This document shows, in pieces, positions 43,060 through 52,908 of a stretch of 64,000 nucleotides of DNA (its first letter is position 1; the number at the start of each line of letters is the position of its first letter). The notes below the pieces were generated by a model. It saw only the letters and a program-made list of their open reading frames with translations, was not told the origin of the DNA and ran no database searches. The position numbers and the translations under genes were made by a program. Source of the DNA: Anodontia alba (Eukaryota > Mollusca > Bivalvia > Lucinida > Lucinidae); the NCBI GenBank assembly GCA_964016985.1, contig OZ024823.1, positions 30,421,216 to 30,485,215 of the forward strand, given 5' to 3'.

Positions 43060-43200
43060 ATTAATAATATAGGAATGGATTTGCTGGCGTTTGCATATCC
43101 AGAAAATCACAAACTTTGGGCTTTATTCAGTTTGTGAGTGATTCGCATGCATTTACATAAAAAATTCACAAAAATAAAATACATTTCTTATCATTTCAAC
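43060..43200. mobile_element. Palindromic MITE, 'AAATGAATTTTATTTTG' family, copy 2
   Basis: AAATCACAAACTTTGGGCTT, TATTCAGTTTGTGAGTGATT and the end ATTCACAAAAATAAAATACA. Left arm decayed. Confidence 0.6.
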
Positions 43201-43356
43201 AAGGTCATTTTTACATAGAATATCTCATTTTAGAAATTAGCATGAATAGAAGTAGTACAAAGATTCCTGCTTGATGGCTTAACCAAAGTATAAAGCCATT
43301 TTCTAATTGCTCTGAACCAATCAGATTGCTTGATTTACTTTATATATGTTTTCCAG

Positions 43357-43433
43357 GCCAATCAATATCCCCATACAACCGTCAGCCACCACCAGGCAGT
43401 CGAGAAATAACAAGACATCAAAGTCAAGTATGA
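43357..43433 (+). CDS. MIA3: MIA3 terminal coding exon p
   Basis: Completes Gly473 and adds 24 residues (QSISPYNRQPPPGSREITRH then QSQV), ending at TGA 43431-43433. The acceptor is TTTTCCAG. It adds one more PPP cluster. The last codons contain a possible donor (CAA|GTATGA), so a continuation cannot be excluded, but a Gln-rich C-terminus right after the Pro-rich region is usual for the family. Confidence 0.88.
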
Positions 43434-43714
43434 GAGAACTGAAGAGGAGTGGGGCCTGGGACTGATGCAATCTGTGATGTCATGTGACAGTCATGTGATT
43501 TAATTCCTCAAATTCATCAAATGACACAACTAGCATAAAAGAACCCTGCAATGAGGAAAGGGGTCTTTGGGGCCTATGCAGATAGCTAAGGTTCAGATCG
43601 GCTGGTGCTTCTATGCAGTCTGATTAGAGTATTCTCTGTATATTTACAGAATTATTGGATACTGTAAAAATATATATTAAATAGCATAGCTCCAGGGGGG
43701 TATAAGGAAAATAT
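43434..43714 (+). other. Start of MIA3 3' UTR
   Basis: Sequence after the stop codon, without coding signal. An ATTAAA-like hexamer is near 43675 and an AATAAA near 44089, but the latter lies inside a palindromic repeat. No convincing cleavage site is visible, so the 3' end of the transcript is undetermined. Confidence 0.45.
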
Positions 43715-44070
43715 TTTTCTTGTTTCTCCATGAAAACATATGTTGTGGGTACTCATTAGAAGCACCTCATCGAGGCACTTCTAATGAGTACCACACTACA
43801 ACCTCTATAACACAGTTCAGTATAACACGATTTTGGATATAACATGGTTCAAAAATGGATCCCAGAATGTATAGATTATATTGAAAAATGACCATAAATG
43901 GTCATTTTTCAATATAATCTATCCATTTTTTTGTTTGGATATAACACGGTTGTTTAACTAATACTGTTTATGCTATGGACCCCAACAATAGTGTTATAAA
44001 GAACTTGTCTTGTATTTTATTGTGGAGAAATAAGAAAAACATCTGTACTTTTCGGCTGAAAAAGCATCTT
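43715..44070. mobile_element. 'TACTCATTAGAA' MITE split by a pogo-like MITE
   Basis: TTCTTGTTTCTCCATGAAAA and GTACTCATTAGAAGCACCTC / GAGGCACTTCTAATGAGTAC come first. The right arm resumes after 44013 as TTATTGTGGAGAAATAAGAA. Confidence 0.8.
43798..44013. mobile_element. Pogo-like MITE, 'CCTCTATAACACAGTT' family, nested
   Basis: TACAACCTCTATAACACAGT left and GTGTTATAAAGAACTTGTC near the right, with TA at both borders. The centre AATGACCATAAATGGTCATT is palindromic with AATGTATAGATTATATTGAA / TTCAATATAATCTATCCATT. Confidence 0.82.
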
Positions 44071-44457
44071 ATCTGAGCAATGAAATGGAATAAAATGTCA
44101 TATAGCAAAGTCTTAGTAGATTTCATGGTTTTGCTGGCTGATTTGGATTTCTGTTACTTATGGTATATGCCCTGAAGACAGTTTTCCTCATGGTGTCACT
44201 GCGATTCACCATACACATACTTAGTAATTGAGCATGTGACAAAGATGTATAGTCCTCATTACATATGTTGGCAGTGAAGGCTCAGATTAGTCTGCGCATT
44301 ACACAAGACAGATCAGAGCATTTGTTGATTGCTTATTTCATCTGTATAATTTATTGACAGAGAAGGCATTGAATGTGTTGGCTGATCTGTGCGTTTGTTT
44401 TTCTCATAAGGGTCTTTTTCTCCTGCATCTTATTGGAATGTATACTTTCTAACACCT

Positions 44458-44741
44458 GGGCCCAGTTGTTCAAAACTTAATGAAGTTGTTAGCTAACATG
44501 ATGTTAAAATTTCTATCTTGAAATATTGCAAATATATTGATATTTTTTGCTGAAAAAATGTGAGTAGCTTTTTGCAAAAGCTACTCACATTTTCAGCAAA
44601 AAAAAAAAATCAATGCAAAAGCTACTCACATTTTTGCAGTAAAAATATCAATGTATTTTGAAAAAAACATTAGCTAAAACAGTTGACAAATTTGTCATTA
44701 ACAAGCTGGTTCAGCTAACAATGCTTGAACAGCTAGGCCCT
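44458..44741. mobile_element. Fold-back MITE, GGGCCCAGTTGTTC family, copy 8, with duplicated inner arm
   Basis: GGGCCCAGTTGTTCAAAACT to TGAACAGCTAGGCCC. The right inner arm is present twice: GCAAAAGCTACTCACATTTT at about 44574 and again at about 44614. Other sequence is quite diverged. Confidence 0.85.
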
Positions 44742-44914
44742 GGATTATGATACATGTATGTTTTCTGGTCATGATATAGCAGGCATGGAATTCCCATGTT
44801 TAGCATAGGAATTTTAGTACTACTCGTGACAAAATGGTCAGTAAACATTTATATGTTTTATCCTCTTAATTCATTACAAGAAGTTCTTCCATTAATGTCT
44901 TTTAGTAATGAAAA

Positions 44915-45450
44915 TACAGGTTAGAGAGAATACTAAATGAGTTGTTTTACCTTAAGCAGCTGCATTGTCTCAGTTCATCTTATGTCTACTACTGATCATC
45001 TTATGTCTTACTGCCAGTCTAGTTTGTCTGTTTTCATTGACGGTTTTTATTACGGTAAATGTAAGATTTCATACACCAATTTTTCCAATAAAATGGCAAA
45101 TGCAAACAGTGCAGGCCCAGAGGGTCTACACTGTTTGCCATTCCACGAAGTATTTTGTGGAATAAATGCATAAAAATCATAATTTAGGCAACAAAATGGT
45201 AGAGAGACTACCAAATGAGTAGTATACCTTGATGAAGCAGCTGCATTGTTTTCTGTTAATCTTATGTCTTACAATGACCATCAAGACAGTCCAGTTTTTC
45301 TGTGTTCATAGATAGTGTTTTATTACGATAAATATCGTAAGATTTCATACGCCAACTTATCTGATAAAATGGCATATGCAAACAGGGCAGACTGCTTCAC
45401 CAGGTATTTGAAATAAGTACATAAAAATCATAATTTAGGCAACCAAAAAA
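44915..45450 (+). repeat. ~270-bp local duplication, two diverged copies
   Basis: AGCAGCTGCATTGT, ATCTTATGTCTTAC, GTCCAGTTTTTCTG or a variant, TTTTATTACG, AAGATTTCATAC(A/G)CCAA and CATAAAAATCATAATTTAGG appear in the same order near 44955-45187 and 45235-45440. Each copy contains a remnant of the CAAACAGTG hairpin. Confidence 0.75.
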
Positions 45451-45499
45451 AAATGGTATAAAGTGTTTTAAATTTTAGGACATTTACCATACACAGTAT

Positions 45500-46130
45500 T
45501 TGCCTCACAGACCAAATGTGTCTGAAGTCTGTTGCACAAGAACTGATCAGAATTAGGCTTGAAAAATTATTTACTCTGTGGCTTCTCTTTTGATTTATAT
45601 TTGAAAAAGTGTAACTCATTATGAAAACGTGTGAATTTTGAATACCTGTAGTTTTATTTCTCATCCACCAGAAGAATGGGATGATCCTGAACACCTGTCA
45701 TCATGAAGGCTTTTGATTTTGAGTTATGAAAGAAGTTGATTTTGACTCATCTGTCTCAAATGGACATTCCAAATCATCTGGCAAGCCCTGAGACAAGATT
45801 AGCCTTGAAAATGTTTCTAATACCATTCAACTGAAAAAAAAACAAAAAAAAACAATTTCTAATTCTCATCGAGTGAATATAAACCAATTTCTCAGTCCCT
45901 TTGATATAGGAATCTGTCATGGTAGATTTTGTTGGTCCAGGATAAAAAAATACACATTTTTGGAGCCCTGATTCTGTTAATCAGACTGTTTCTGGTACCA
46001 TGGTTTTGTGAAATAGATGAAAAGTTCTGATCCACTGATATCAATTATGCGTTTTGTATATAAAGCTTATTCTATTTATTTTATCACTTGCATAATTATA
46101 ATGAATGCCCTCCATCAGGAATCTTATTAT
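45500..46130. other. Nothing recognised
   Basis: AT-rich sequence past the MIA3 stop; no repeat end, gene or RNA signal. Confidence 0.5.
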
Positions 46131-46138
46131 CACCCATT

Positions 46139-46475
46139 TAAGGGGAATAGATACACTTTTAGGGGTGGCAACTCTGTTAAAATGTTTCCTCCCTTCTGAA
46201 AAGTGATCTACCATAATAACCCTAAGTATTGGGACAGACAGGCCTGAGCAAACAGTATAGACCCAGATCAGATGCCACAGAATGCAGCATCTGATCAGGG
46301 TCTAAACTGTTTGCCACTCATACAGCAATAGTTTTAACACGTCAGCAGGTAGTGGAACAGACTTTTACAAATTTTAGGACAAGTATGGTAAAGAGTTAAG
46401 GTATCCCAATACTTAGGGTAAATACAGTACTCTACAAGGAAAGAATTAACTCCCAATGGGAGCTGCTGGATGAGT
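46139..46475. mobile_element. 'AAGAATTTGCTCC' MITE split by a hairpin MITE
   Basis: AAGGGGAATAGATACACTTT to AAAGTGATCTACC, then a gap for the 46215-46432 element. It resumes ACTCTACAAGGAAAGAATTA ACTCCCAATGGGAGC. Confidence 0.78.
46215..46432. mobile_element. Hairpin MITE with TACCCTAAGTATTGGGACA ends, best copy
   Basis: TAACCCTAAGTATTGGGACA and GTATCCCAATACTTAGGGTA ends. The core is CAAACAGTATAGACCCAGAT / ATCAGGGTCTAAACTGTTTG with a GATGCCACA / TGCAGCATC tip. The stretch between core and right end, including CACGTCAGCAGGTAGTGG, has no partner on the left. Other copies: 49400-49560 and 50505-50730. Confidence 0.88.
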
Positions 46476-46696
46476 AGCAAACTGTAGATCCTGATCAGAT
46501 GGTGTTCTGCATCTTATGCTCAGGTCTATCTGTATACTTAAGGTAAATACAGAATATGGTATAAAAATGAAAACAGTTCAGATCTCAAATATTATACTGT
46601 CTTCAAACATTTGCAAACTTTGAATAGGATATAAGGCCTTGAATCTAATGTGAACAAGTAGGGTTGGGCTGTGTGGGATGGTATAACCAAACTGTC

Positions 46697-46701
<5 letters not shown>

Positions 46702-46730
<29 letters not shown>

Positions 46731-46732
46731 CT
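46702..46732 (+). repeat. (ATT)n microsatellite
   Basis: About nine ATT units after a T run. Confidence 0.9.
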
Positions 46733-46744
46733 GTTATTAACTTT

Positions 46745-46925
46745 GCAAAGTATTAAACACTTAGCACTCTGGCTAAAATTTTCAGCTGATGACATATTGA
46801 AATAGTTTTCTTATTTTTCGCAGAAAAATAGTTTTGACATTTCATGCAAACTGTCAGTCCTGTTTTCTGGGAAGAATAAGAATAATATCAATTTTTCATC
46901 TGCTGAATTAGCCAGAGTATGGTAA
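46745..46925. mobile_element. 'GCAGATGACAAA' MITE
   Basis: TTAAACACTTAGCACTCTGG start and GCTGAATTAGCCAGAGTATG end, with TTTTCGCAGAAAAATAGTTT / CCTGTTTTCTGGGAAGAATA arms. Confidence 0.7.
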
Positions 46926-47074
46926 GGGTAAAACACAGATTTGAAATAATTCCATGTTTACATGAAGCTGCAATTTTTCTTTTTTTCTTTCTTATTTGGA
47001 TTCTTTTATGTTTTGTTTTGATAAAAAACAAACAGCCTGGAAGAGACAATAATGGTGATCAGTATATACATGTA

Positions 47075-47420
47075 TACAGTCAAACTTCAATGGCTAAAAC
47101 ATCCTTGGGACCATGGAAATTTGTTCTAGACTCGGATAGTTTGAGCCCCTTTGGATTAGTCATAGCGCCAGTTCAAGAAGCAGACGGGGATAATTTAGGG
47201 ATGTCTTTTTGATGTTCTATAATAATGGTATATTGAATGTACTCATCAGAATTGCCTTTATGACACCATTTTAATGAGTACACACAACATACATTTTTAC
47301 GATAAGAAAACTTCCCTTAAATATCCCTAAATATTTGGTTTCTTAAACTTTCGAAACAGTTTCCTAGGGACTCAAAAATGAGATTGAATCAGTCATGGTA
47401 AACAAGCCATTTGTACTTGA
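47075..47420. mobile_element. Pogo-like MITE, 'CAATGGCTCGAAC' family, copy 4
   Basis: TACAGTCAAACTTCAATGGC start and CATGGTAAACAAGCC near the end. The core is TACTCATCAGAATTGCCTTT / ACCATTTTAATGAGTACACA with the tip decayed. Confidence 0.72.
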
Positions 47421-47428
47421 GTCTTTAA

Positions 47429-47432
<4 letters not shown>

Positions 47433-47490
<58 letters not shown>
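47433..47490 (+). repeat. (TA)n microsatellite, 58 bp
   Basis: Uninterrupted TA run. Open frames translating as IYIYIY on either strand come from it. Confidence 0.97.
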
Positions 47491-47497
<7 letters not shown>

Positions 47498-47901
47498 GGA
47501 CATTTAACCACTTAGTATTCAGACAAACATTTGTGTTCATACCTAACCAGTTCATTGATGTTGTCATCTTCAACATATTCTTGTTGACAAAGTGTTGTAA
47601 ATAACAATTTAGTTAAGTTTCATCAGTAGGCAGAAATAGATATTACTGGTTTTGTGAACAAAATACATGATGTTGCCTATGAGACTTGTGGAAAAAATAA
47701 ATATGAATGGATTTGTTTGGTAAGGGCTAAAATAACCCTTCCTAGACTGCATGGATGCTTAAGTTTGTCTGAGATTCATTTTTACATGTTTGAATGATTT
47801 TTGGTTACTTATTATTATTGATGGTATTCAGTTTTTATACCCCACCACATGATAGTGGCTGGGTATTATGGTTTCATCTGGGCATCCGTATGTCTGTCCA
47901 T

Positions 47902-48233
47902 CTGTCTGTCATAAGGCCGGCCTTGGTGGCTCAGTTGGATGCGCCGTCCGACTGGAGACCAGGAGATCGCGGGTTCAACCCCAGCCGAGGTCGGCAACAT
48001 TCTTCCGTGGAGATTGATCATGAAATATTTTCTACGGTCATTCTCTCCCTTCCGCTGATTCAAGAAGGGCAGTTGTCAGTTTCTGGCGAAAGAATGTGCA
48101 CAATACTGGTTAACCGCTTAGAGGACTAAGCCTGCCCAGTGAACGTGTGGTTAGGTAAACTGACCACGCTCGACATGACCCCATTGGGTTGACTGGGCTG
48201 TAAAACCTCAACACAAACAAACTGTCTGTCATA
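47902..48233 (+). mobile_element. Full-length SINE with 12-bp target duplication
   Basis: CTGTCTGTCATA at 47902-47913 and 48222-48233 flanks a GCCGGCCTTGGTGGCTCAGT copy. A and B boxes are intact and the tail is CTCAACACAAACAAA. The target is a CTGT-rich start of a repeat with CCACATGATAG. Confidence 0.95.
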
Positions 48234-48980
48234 GGTTCTTCTGTATTTTTGTTTCCAGACGATTACTTGAGTAAATATCAATGGATTTTCACCAAACTTA
48301 ATACCGGGTGTGTACATTGATATTGTGGTTTGAGGTTGCTAAAGGGCAAATTTTGACAGTTATCTGACAGCCACATGATAGAGGCAGGGTATTATTGTTT
48401 CATGTTTTTATTTTTGTGTGTGTGTGTGTTTTTTTTTCTTTTCGGCCAAGAAAAATCAATCACTATGTAAGTATGTTCCCCCACCTATTGGAGTGGGACA
48501 TACTGTTTTTGGTGCAGATCCCATTGGCGTCAGCGTTACGGTTTCTTGTCTGCACAATATCTTGTGATTTAGTGGTTGAATTCTTAAATTTTCATGGATA
48601 TATTATTGGAACAACAAAGAACTGATTAAATTTTGGTGACCTGGACCTAATTTTCAAGGTCACAGTAGTAGAAAAACTGAAAATTCATGGTGGGGGGACA
48701 TCAGTTATTTTCTAGAAAAAAAACTGTTACTAGTTCACTGTATGAAAAGAGTACAGGTTTACTTGTTGACAGGCTCTTACATGGAGAAAAGTGTAATATC
48801 CATTTGTTGATAGGCTGTATTTATAAGTTGTATTTAAATGTACTAAGAGTACTTATCCTCATTTTTAAGTGCCATCCTTGTTTAGTAGATAGTGTATTTA
48901 TTTTAAATTGGTCAGATGAATAGGTACCCAGTCATCTTTGCAAACAGCCAGCTTGACTGGCTTGAGCAGCGGCATTAAAG
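48234..48980. other. Old repeat remnant, little recognised
   Basis: GTTTCCAGACGATTACTTGA and CACCAAACTTAATACCGGGT resemble the internal text of satellite-bearing elements. (GT)n at 48415-48428. No terminal repeats or coding signal. Confidence 0.45.
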
Positions 48981-48997
48981 CTATTGTTTGCAATCAC

Positions 48998-49115
48998 ATT
49001 AACCCTTAAAGCAACATAGAAAATTTGAAGCAGATGACATTCATTTTTTCCACTATTTTTCAGAGAAAATAAGTCTTGACATTTTCTTATTACTGTTTAC
49101 TTGGTACTTGTTCAC
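48998..49115. mobile_element. Left part of an 'AACCCTTAAAGTGCC' MITE
   Basis: TTAACCCTTAAAGCAACATA, GAAGCAGATGACATTC and TTTTTCAGAGAAAATAAGTC; the right half is missing. Confidence 0.6.
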
Positions 49116-49189
49116 TTGGCCTCTTATTATTTTTATTGTTTCTGTTTTTATTGAAAAAGTTGTCAGTATCAGTTGATATTACTGTAATA

Positions 49190-49405
49190 CTGTAAATGTC
49201 CTAAAATTCCAAACACTTCATGCCATATTTTTTTCCTAAAGTTTGATTTTATGTTGTTGTTTTTTACAAGACTTAGTGGAATGGCAAACAGTGTTGACCC
49301 AGATCAGACTGCTCCTTCAAGAGCAGTCTGATCTGGGTCTGCACTGTTTGCATATGTCATTCTATCAGAAACTTTGGTGTATGAAATTTAGGACATTTAC
49401 CCTAT
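49190..49405. mobile_element. Hairpin MITE with TACTGTAAATGTCCTAAAAT ends, good copy
   Basis: Left TACTGTAAATGTCCTAAAAT and right GTATGAAATTTAGGACATTT. The core CAAACAGTGTTGACCCAGAT / ATCTGGGTCTGCACTGTTTG has an ACTGCTCC / GAGCAGT tip. Confidence 0.87.
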
Positions 49406-49560
49406 TCTAAGTATTCAGATAGGACTGAGCAGTGTAGAACGAGATCAGATGACACAGAATTTGGCATCTGATCAGGGTCTGCACTGTTTGCCACTCATTC
49501 AACACATGGTAAGGTGAAGTTGTTCTGATTTTAGGACTAGTATGGTAAGGAGATAGCACA
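49400..49560. mobile_element. Hairpin MITE with TACCCTATTCTAAGTATTC end
   Basis: GAACGAGATCAGATGACACA / TTGGCATCTGATCAGGGTCT core and a right part TTTTAGGACTAGTATGGTAA as in the 46215 copy. It abuts the previous element. Confidence 0.7.
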
Positions 49561-49840
49561 GCTCTCTGGGTAAAATTTTCAGCAGATTAGTTAGTTTAAA
49601 CATATTTTATTTCATAAACTCATAATACAATTTACATAGAAACGTACAATTTTACAGAACAGAGTTTACAAATTGGGATTCGGAAAAAAGTCAACAGACT
49701 TATTCAAATCCGTTTCCCGTAGATTGCATATTGAAATATTTTTTCTTATATGTCACAGAATATCAAATCCTATTTTCTGGGAAAAATGTCATCAGTTTGT
49801 CATCTGCTGAATTTGCCCATAGAGTGGTAAAGATTAGACA
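49545..49840. mobile_element. 'GCAGATGACAAA' MITE with ~130-bp insertion
   Basis: Left CTCTCTGGGTAAAATTTTCA GCAGAT is interrupted by AGTTTAAACATATTTTATTT to CGTTTCCCGTAGATTGC. It resumes ATTGAAATATTTTTTCTTAT and ends GCCCATAGAGTGGTAAAG. Confidence 0.6.
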
Positions 49841-49977
49841 AGTGTCTGAATACTTAGGGTAAATACAGAATGTGTGTCAGGTTTAATACATGGAACACAA
49901 CTACATGACTGGGCTTAAGCAGATGAATTTTCTGTGTAAGAAGAAAAACTGCCATTAGAAATAGCCGTCCTGCAATT

Positions 49978-50200
49978 GTAACCCATTTATGCCAAGCGTC
50001 CCATGAAAGGGACTTTGGCAAGCAGTGTAGACCCAGATCGGATGCCACATTTTGCCGATCAGGGTCTATACTGTTTGCATTAAATAAGGAATTTCTGTAA
50101 AACATGGCAATAATAAAAAACAGATAGACACCCCTTCTTTTTGAAAAGGACCTATCCAAATAGTTCAGGTAGCAGAGTCCACTTGGCATAAATGGGTTAA
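49978..50200. mobile_element. Hairpin MITE with TTAACCCATTTATGCCAAG ends
   Basis: GTAACCCATTTATGCCAAGC and CTTGGCATAAATGGGTTAA inverted ends. The core GCAGTGTAGACCCAGATCGG / CCGATCAGGGTCTATACTGT TTGC has the tip deleted on the right side. Confidence 0.88.
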
Positions 50201-50244
50201 TGTTAATGTTTTAGAATGTTGACTTGCAGCCAAACTTAGTTTTA

Positions 50245-50455
50245 ATCTTTAGCACTGTCTGGACAATGTCAGATGGTGAATTGCTGATTGGTTTATTGTG
50301 GTCTTCACAGATAATAGGAGTTGATATTTCATACAAATTGTATCCTTAGCAGGTGACACATTGCTGATATTTTACTTAGGTTTCCAAGGAAAAATAAACA
50401 CATCAGCAATATGCTGATTTCTGAATTTGCCCAGATAGTACAAAAGGTTAATTTA
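50245..50455. mobile_element. 'GCAGATGACAAA' MITE
   Basis: TTTAGCACTGTCTGGACAAT start, AATTGTATCCTTAGCAGGTG tip region and TTGCCCAGATAGTACAAAAG end. Confidence 0.6.
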
Positions 50456-50504
50456 TTACATTGAAACTGAACTTAAGTGCTCTTTGATGTGTATGCCATA
50501 AATT

Positions 50505-50730
50505 GGTTAGCGTAATAACCCTAAGTAATGGGACAGACATGTCTGTGCAAACAGTATAGACCCAGATCAGATGCCGCAGAATGCGGCATCTGATCAGGGT
50601 CTACACTGTTTGCCACTCATCCAGCTATATTTTAGACACAGTAACAGGTAGTAGAATGGATTATTTCAAGTTTTAGGACAAGTATGGTAGGTAGTTAAGG
50701 TGTCCCAATACTTAGTGTAGATACAGTATG
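50505..50730. mobile_element. Hairpin MITE with TAACCCTAAGTAATGGGACA end
   Basis: Core CAAACAGTATAGACCCAGAT / ATCAGGGTCTACACTGTTTG with a perfect GATGCCGCAGAATGCGGCAT tip. Right end GTGTCCCAATACTTAG. Confidence 0.86.
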
Positions 50731-51415
50731 TTTGATTTGTTAATCATTTTTGTTAGTCTTTGCAGCACTTAACATTGAGATATATATGAGCAATACCATT
50801 AGAAAAGGTGTCTTAGGGGTGTATATGAATGGTAAAGATCCAGGTCAGCTAGCAAAGCCACATAGTCTGACAAGGCCTTTCATGTACATTAACCTATTCT
50901 ACAATATCCAATTGTTTCTGTAGATAGACAGCAAAGGCCCTGATCAGACTGTGCAGAATGTTTTTGGACTTAACTGTTCACATATGCCCCAAAGACTAGT
51001 TGTCCTAAGACACTGCCCATATTTTATTGTAGTAATTGTCTCATTATTGCCAATTTAACAAGTACCCATAGTGCATAATTATTTTCATGAAAAATAATAC
51101 CAATATTTCTTCATTTAAAGTGTTTTATTATCAGGACTTCGCATATTTTGTGCATAAAGTATCTATGATGTTTTAACCCTTAACCTACTGTTTCTTTATA
51201 TTTTTCAACCATATACATTGTATATAGGATTGGCAAGGGAGGGGTGTGGGAGAGTCTGCATGCAGTCTGATCAGGGCTTCTCTGTTAATCAGTATACACT
51301 ATGCAGGAGCCTAGCCTGCAAATACGCAATGAATACTCTGATCAGACTCTGAAAGTGTCTGTTCATATTGAAAGCATAGGCTGACCTCGCTTTTGTTGCC
51401 AGATTATGGCATAAG
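50731..51415. other. Flanking DNA with weak hairpins
   Basis: Weak GATCAGACTG-type hairpins near 50870-50960 and 51245-51290. Nothing else supported. Confidence 0.45.
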
Positions 51416-51424
51416 GGCCCTTTT

Positions 51425-51600
51425 CTTAACCCATGCTGAATAAATTAAGTTGCCACACCCACTTCTAATTTTCAGCCAATCAAACTTCTTTATCCAGGTT
51501 GTTGATACAAATTAACATACTTAATGACAGTGCAAATCTGGATCTCTGCTGTTTGCAAATGGCAGAGCATATCCGGGTTCAGCAGGATCAGGGTTGATAA
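51425..51600. mobile_element. Degenerate hairpin MITE, TTAACCC...GCTGAA type
   Basis: TTAACCCATGCTGAATAAAT and GGTTCAGCAGGATCAGGGTT ends. The core hairpin is reduced to AGTGCAAATCTGGATCTCTG CTGTTTG. Confidence 0.65.
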
Positions 51601-51616
51601 TGAAACTAGTTGAAAG

Positions 51617-51790
51617 TCTTGGACTGTATCAGTTTACATGGATAAATACAGCTTTCATGATTTAGGTTTGTGATGCTATATGTTTCTTTCTTTGCAACTA
51701 GTCTTGGACTGCATCAATTAATAAAGATAAATACAGCTTTCATGAGTTAGGTTTGTGATTCTATATATGTTTCTTTCTTTGCAACTAGTC
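51617..51790 (+). repeat. ~86-bp tandem duplication, two copies
   Basis: AGTCTTGGACTGTATCAG and AGTCTTGGACTGCATCAA are followed in both by GATAAATACAGCTTTCATGA, TTAGGTTTGTGAT and TTTCTTTCTTTGCAACTAGT. Confidence 0.9.
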
Positions 51791-52340
51791 ATCTGTTTCA
51801 CGGAGGGAAACAGAAAAAAATATTAAACTGTGACCAGTGAGAATCTGCCTTTTTGTCATATGGAAACCGACGGCTCAGACAAACACTTACGGCTACTCAT
51901 GATCAGTCTAGCCAGGCTTTAGAGGTTCCCAAACTGCCATTCCTCTAGAAAAGATGCTTCTTGTCAACCAAAAATAAAATGACTGATATTTTTCTTACTT
52001 CTCCACCAAAACATGGGTACTCCTTGTTGTGCCTGCTTTTAGCATTGGGCCATATAAGGATTCAGTTTTCCATCTGTTTGTTCCTCTGTCCGCCCATCCA
52101 TCAACATTTGCATCAACCCTAACTTTGACCTTAATGTTCAAGTTCATTTCCCAAGAACTATAAAGGCTACGGAGATGGTACTTAGTATAAGCTTGCACTT
52201 AGGTATGACAGCTCAGACAGCTGTATCCATATTTGACCTGGACCTATATTTCATGGCTCACCAGATTTGTTAACTTGCATGGCATGACATAGTCTTTGGC
52301 TGAATTCTTGTTGAAAGATTAGGAGCATCTCTCTGAGGTA

Positions 52341-52450
52341 CAGCTGACTCTGAATTTTTTCCTCAATTCTGCAAATCTGGTATGTCGAGGTACGGATATC
52401 TCGAAGTGTTTCAGAGGGTCCCTTGGAATACAGATAACGAGAGTCAACTG
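52341..52450. mobile_element. Short pogo-like MITE with TA borders
   Basis: TA + CAGCTGACTCTGAATTTTTT at the left and ATAACGAGAGTCAACTG + TA at the right. The inside TCTCGAAGTGTTTCAGAGGG relates it to the 27325-27882 element in inverse orientation. Confidence 0.78.
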
Positions 52451-52908
52451 TACTTCCAATGAGTACCTACATCATATTATTCATGGGGAAATAAAAAAAA
52501 ATATAGGGATATTCCTTATATCATGGGATACTCCTCATATATAGAGCTATGCACAGAGTCTGACAAAAAAAAAAAGCCATAAGCACACACATGTAGGCTG
52601 GTCTGAGTCTTGGCCATTTGCACATAAAGCATGTTTCCTTGGATTGCAGTTTCACTTTATTTGCTCATTCCAACCATATGTTATTCAGTATTTTATGTGT
52701 GTATACCTGTATGTTGAAAGTATTAGCTGTAGGATTTTAAAAAAAAAAAGGTCTTTAGCAAAAATGCATTCAGTAAGGAGCTAATTTGCAAGTGCAGCAT
52801 TAACAAGTCTGTGCTTCTTTGCAGTATGGTCAATATACTATTGTATGATAATGTATTAAGGTCTGTAGATTTAAACAAAAGAAGACAATAATTAGACCTT
52901 AATTTTTT

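Larger units (their letters stand above)
3126..43433 (+). other. MIA3: MIA3/TANGO1-cTAGE5 family gene, 3' part, 16 coding exons
   Basis: Sixteen exons with GT-AG introns and matching phases total 1494 nt, giving 497 codons and a stop. Residues 1 to about 316 are charged and heptad-like (coiled coil); residues 331-497 are Pro/Arg-rich with about eleven PPP clusters. The junction segment with EKKAHENW, RAAER and MLRQKL closely resembles the end of the coiled coil in animal TANGO1 and cTAGE5. Those family members sit at ER exit sites, bind Sec23 of COPII through proline-rich repeats, and help export bulky cargo such as collagens. The family match is from recall of conserved motifs; the function here is inferred. 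The luminal SH3 and membrane regions are outside the window, so a full-length TANGO1 cannot be told from a short form. Introns are filled with transposons. Exon skipping or extra phase-compatible exons cannot be excluded. Confidence 0.9.

Noticed and set aside
43428..43433. Splice donor at the MIA3 stop codon (CAA|GTATGA)
   Set aside because: Possible, but an in-frame stop and family-typical C-terminus make a terminal exon simpler; no good downstream exon was seen.
47364..47604. Open frames with IYIYIY runs on both strands
   Set aside because: Translation of a (TA)n microsatellite.
47794..48129. 111-codon plus-strand open frame
   Set aside because: Runs through a SINE; the same peptide arises from the SINE at 20890.
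49854..50189. 111-codon minus-strand open frame
   Set aside because: Covers a hairpin MITE (49978-50200) and its flank.
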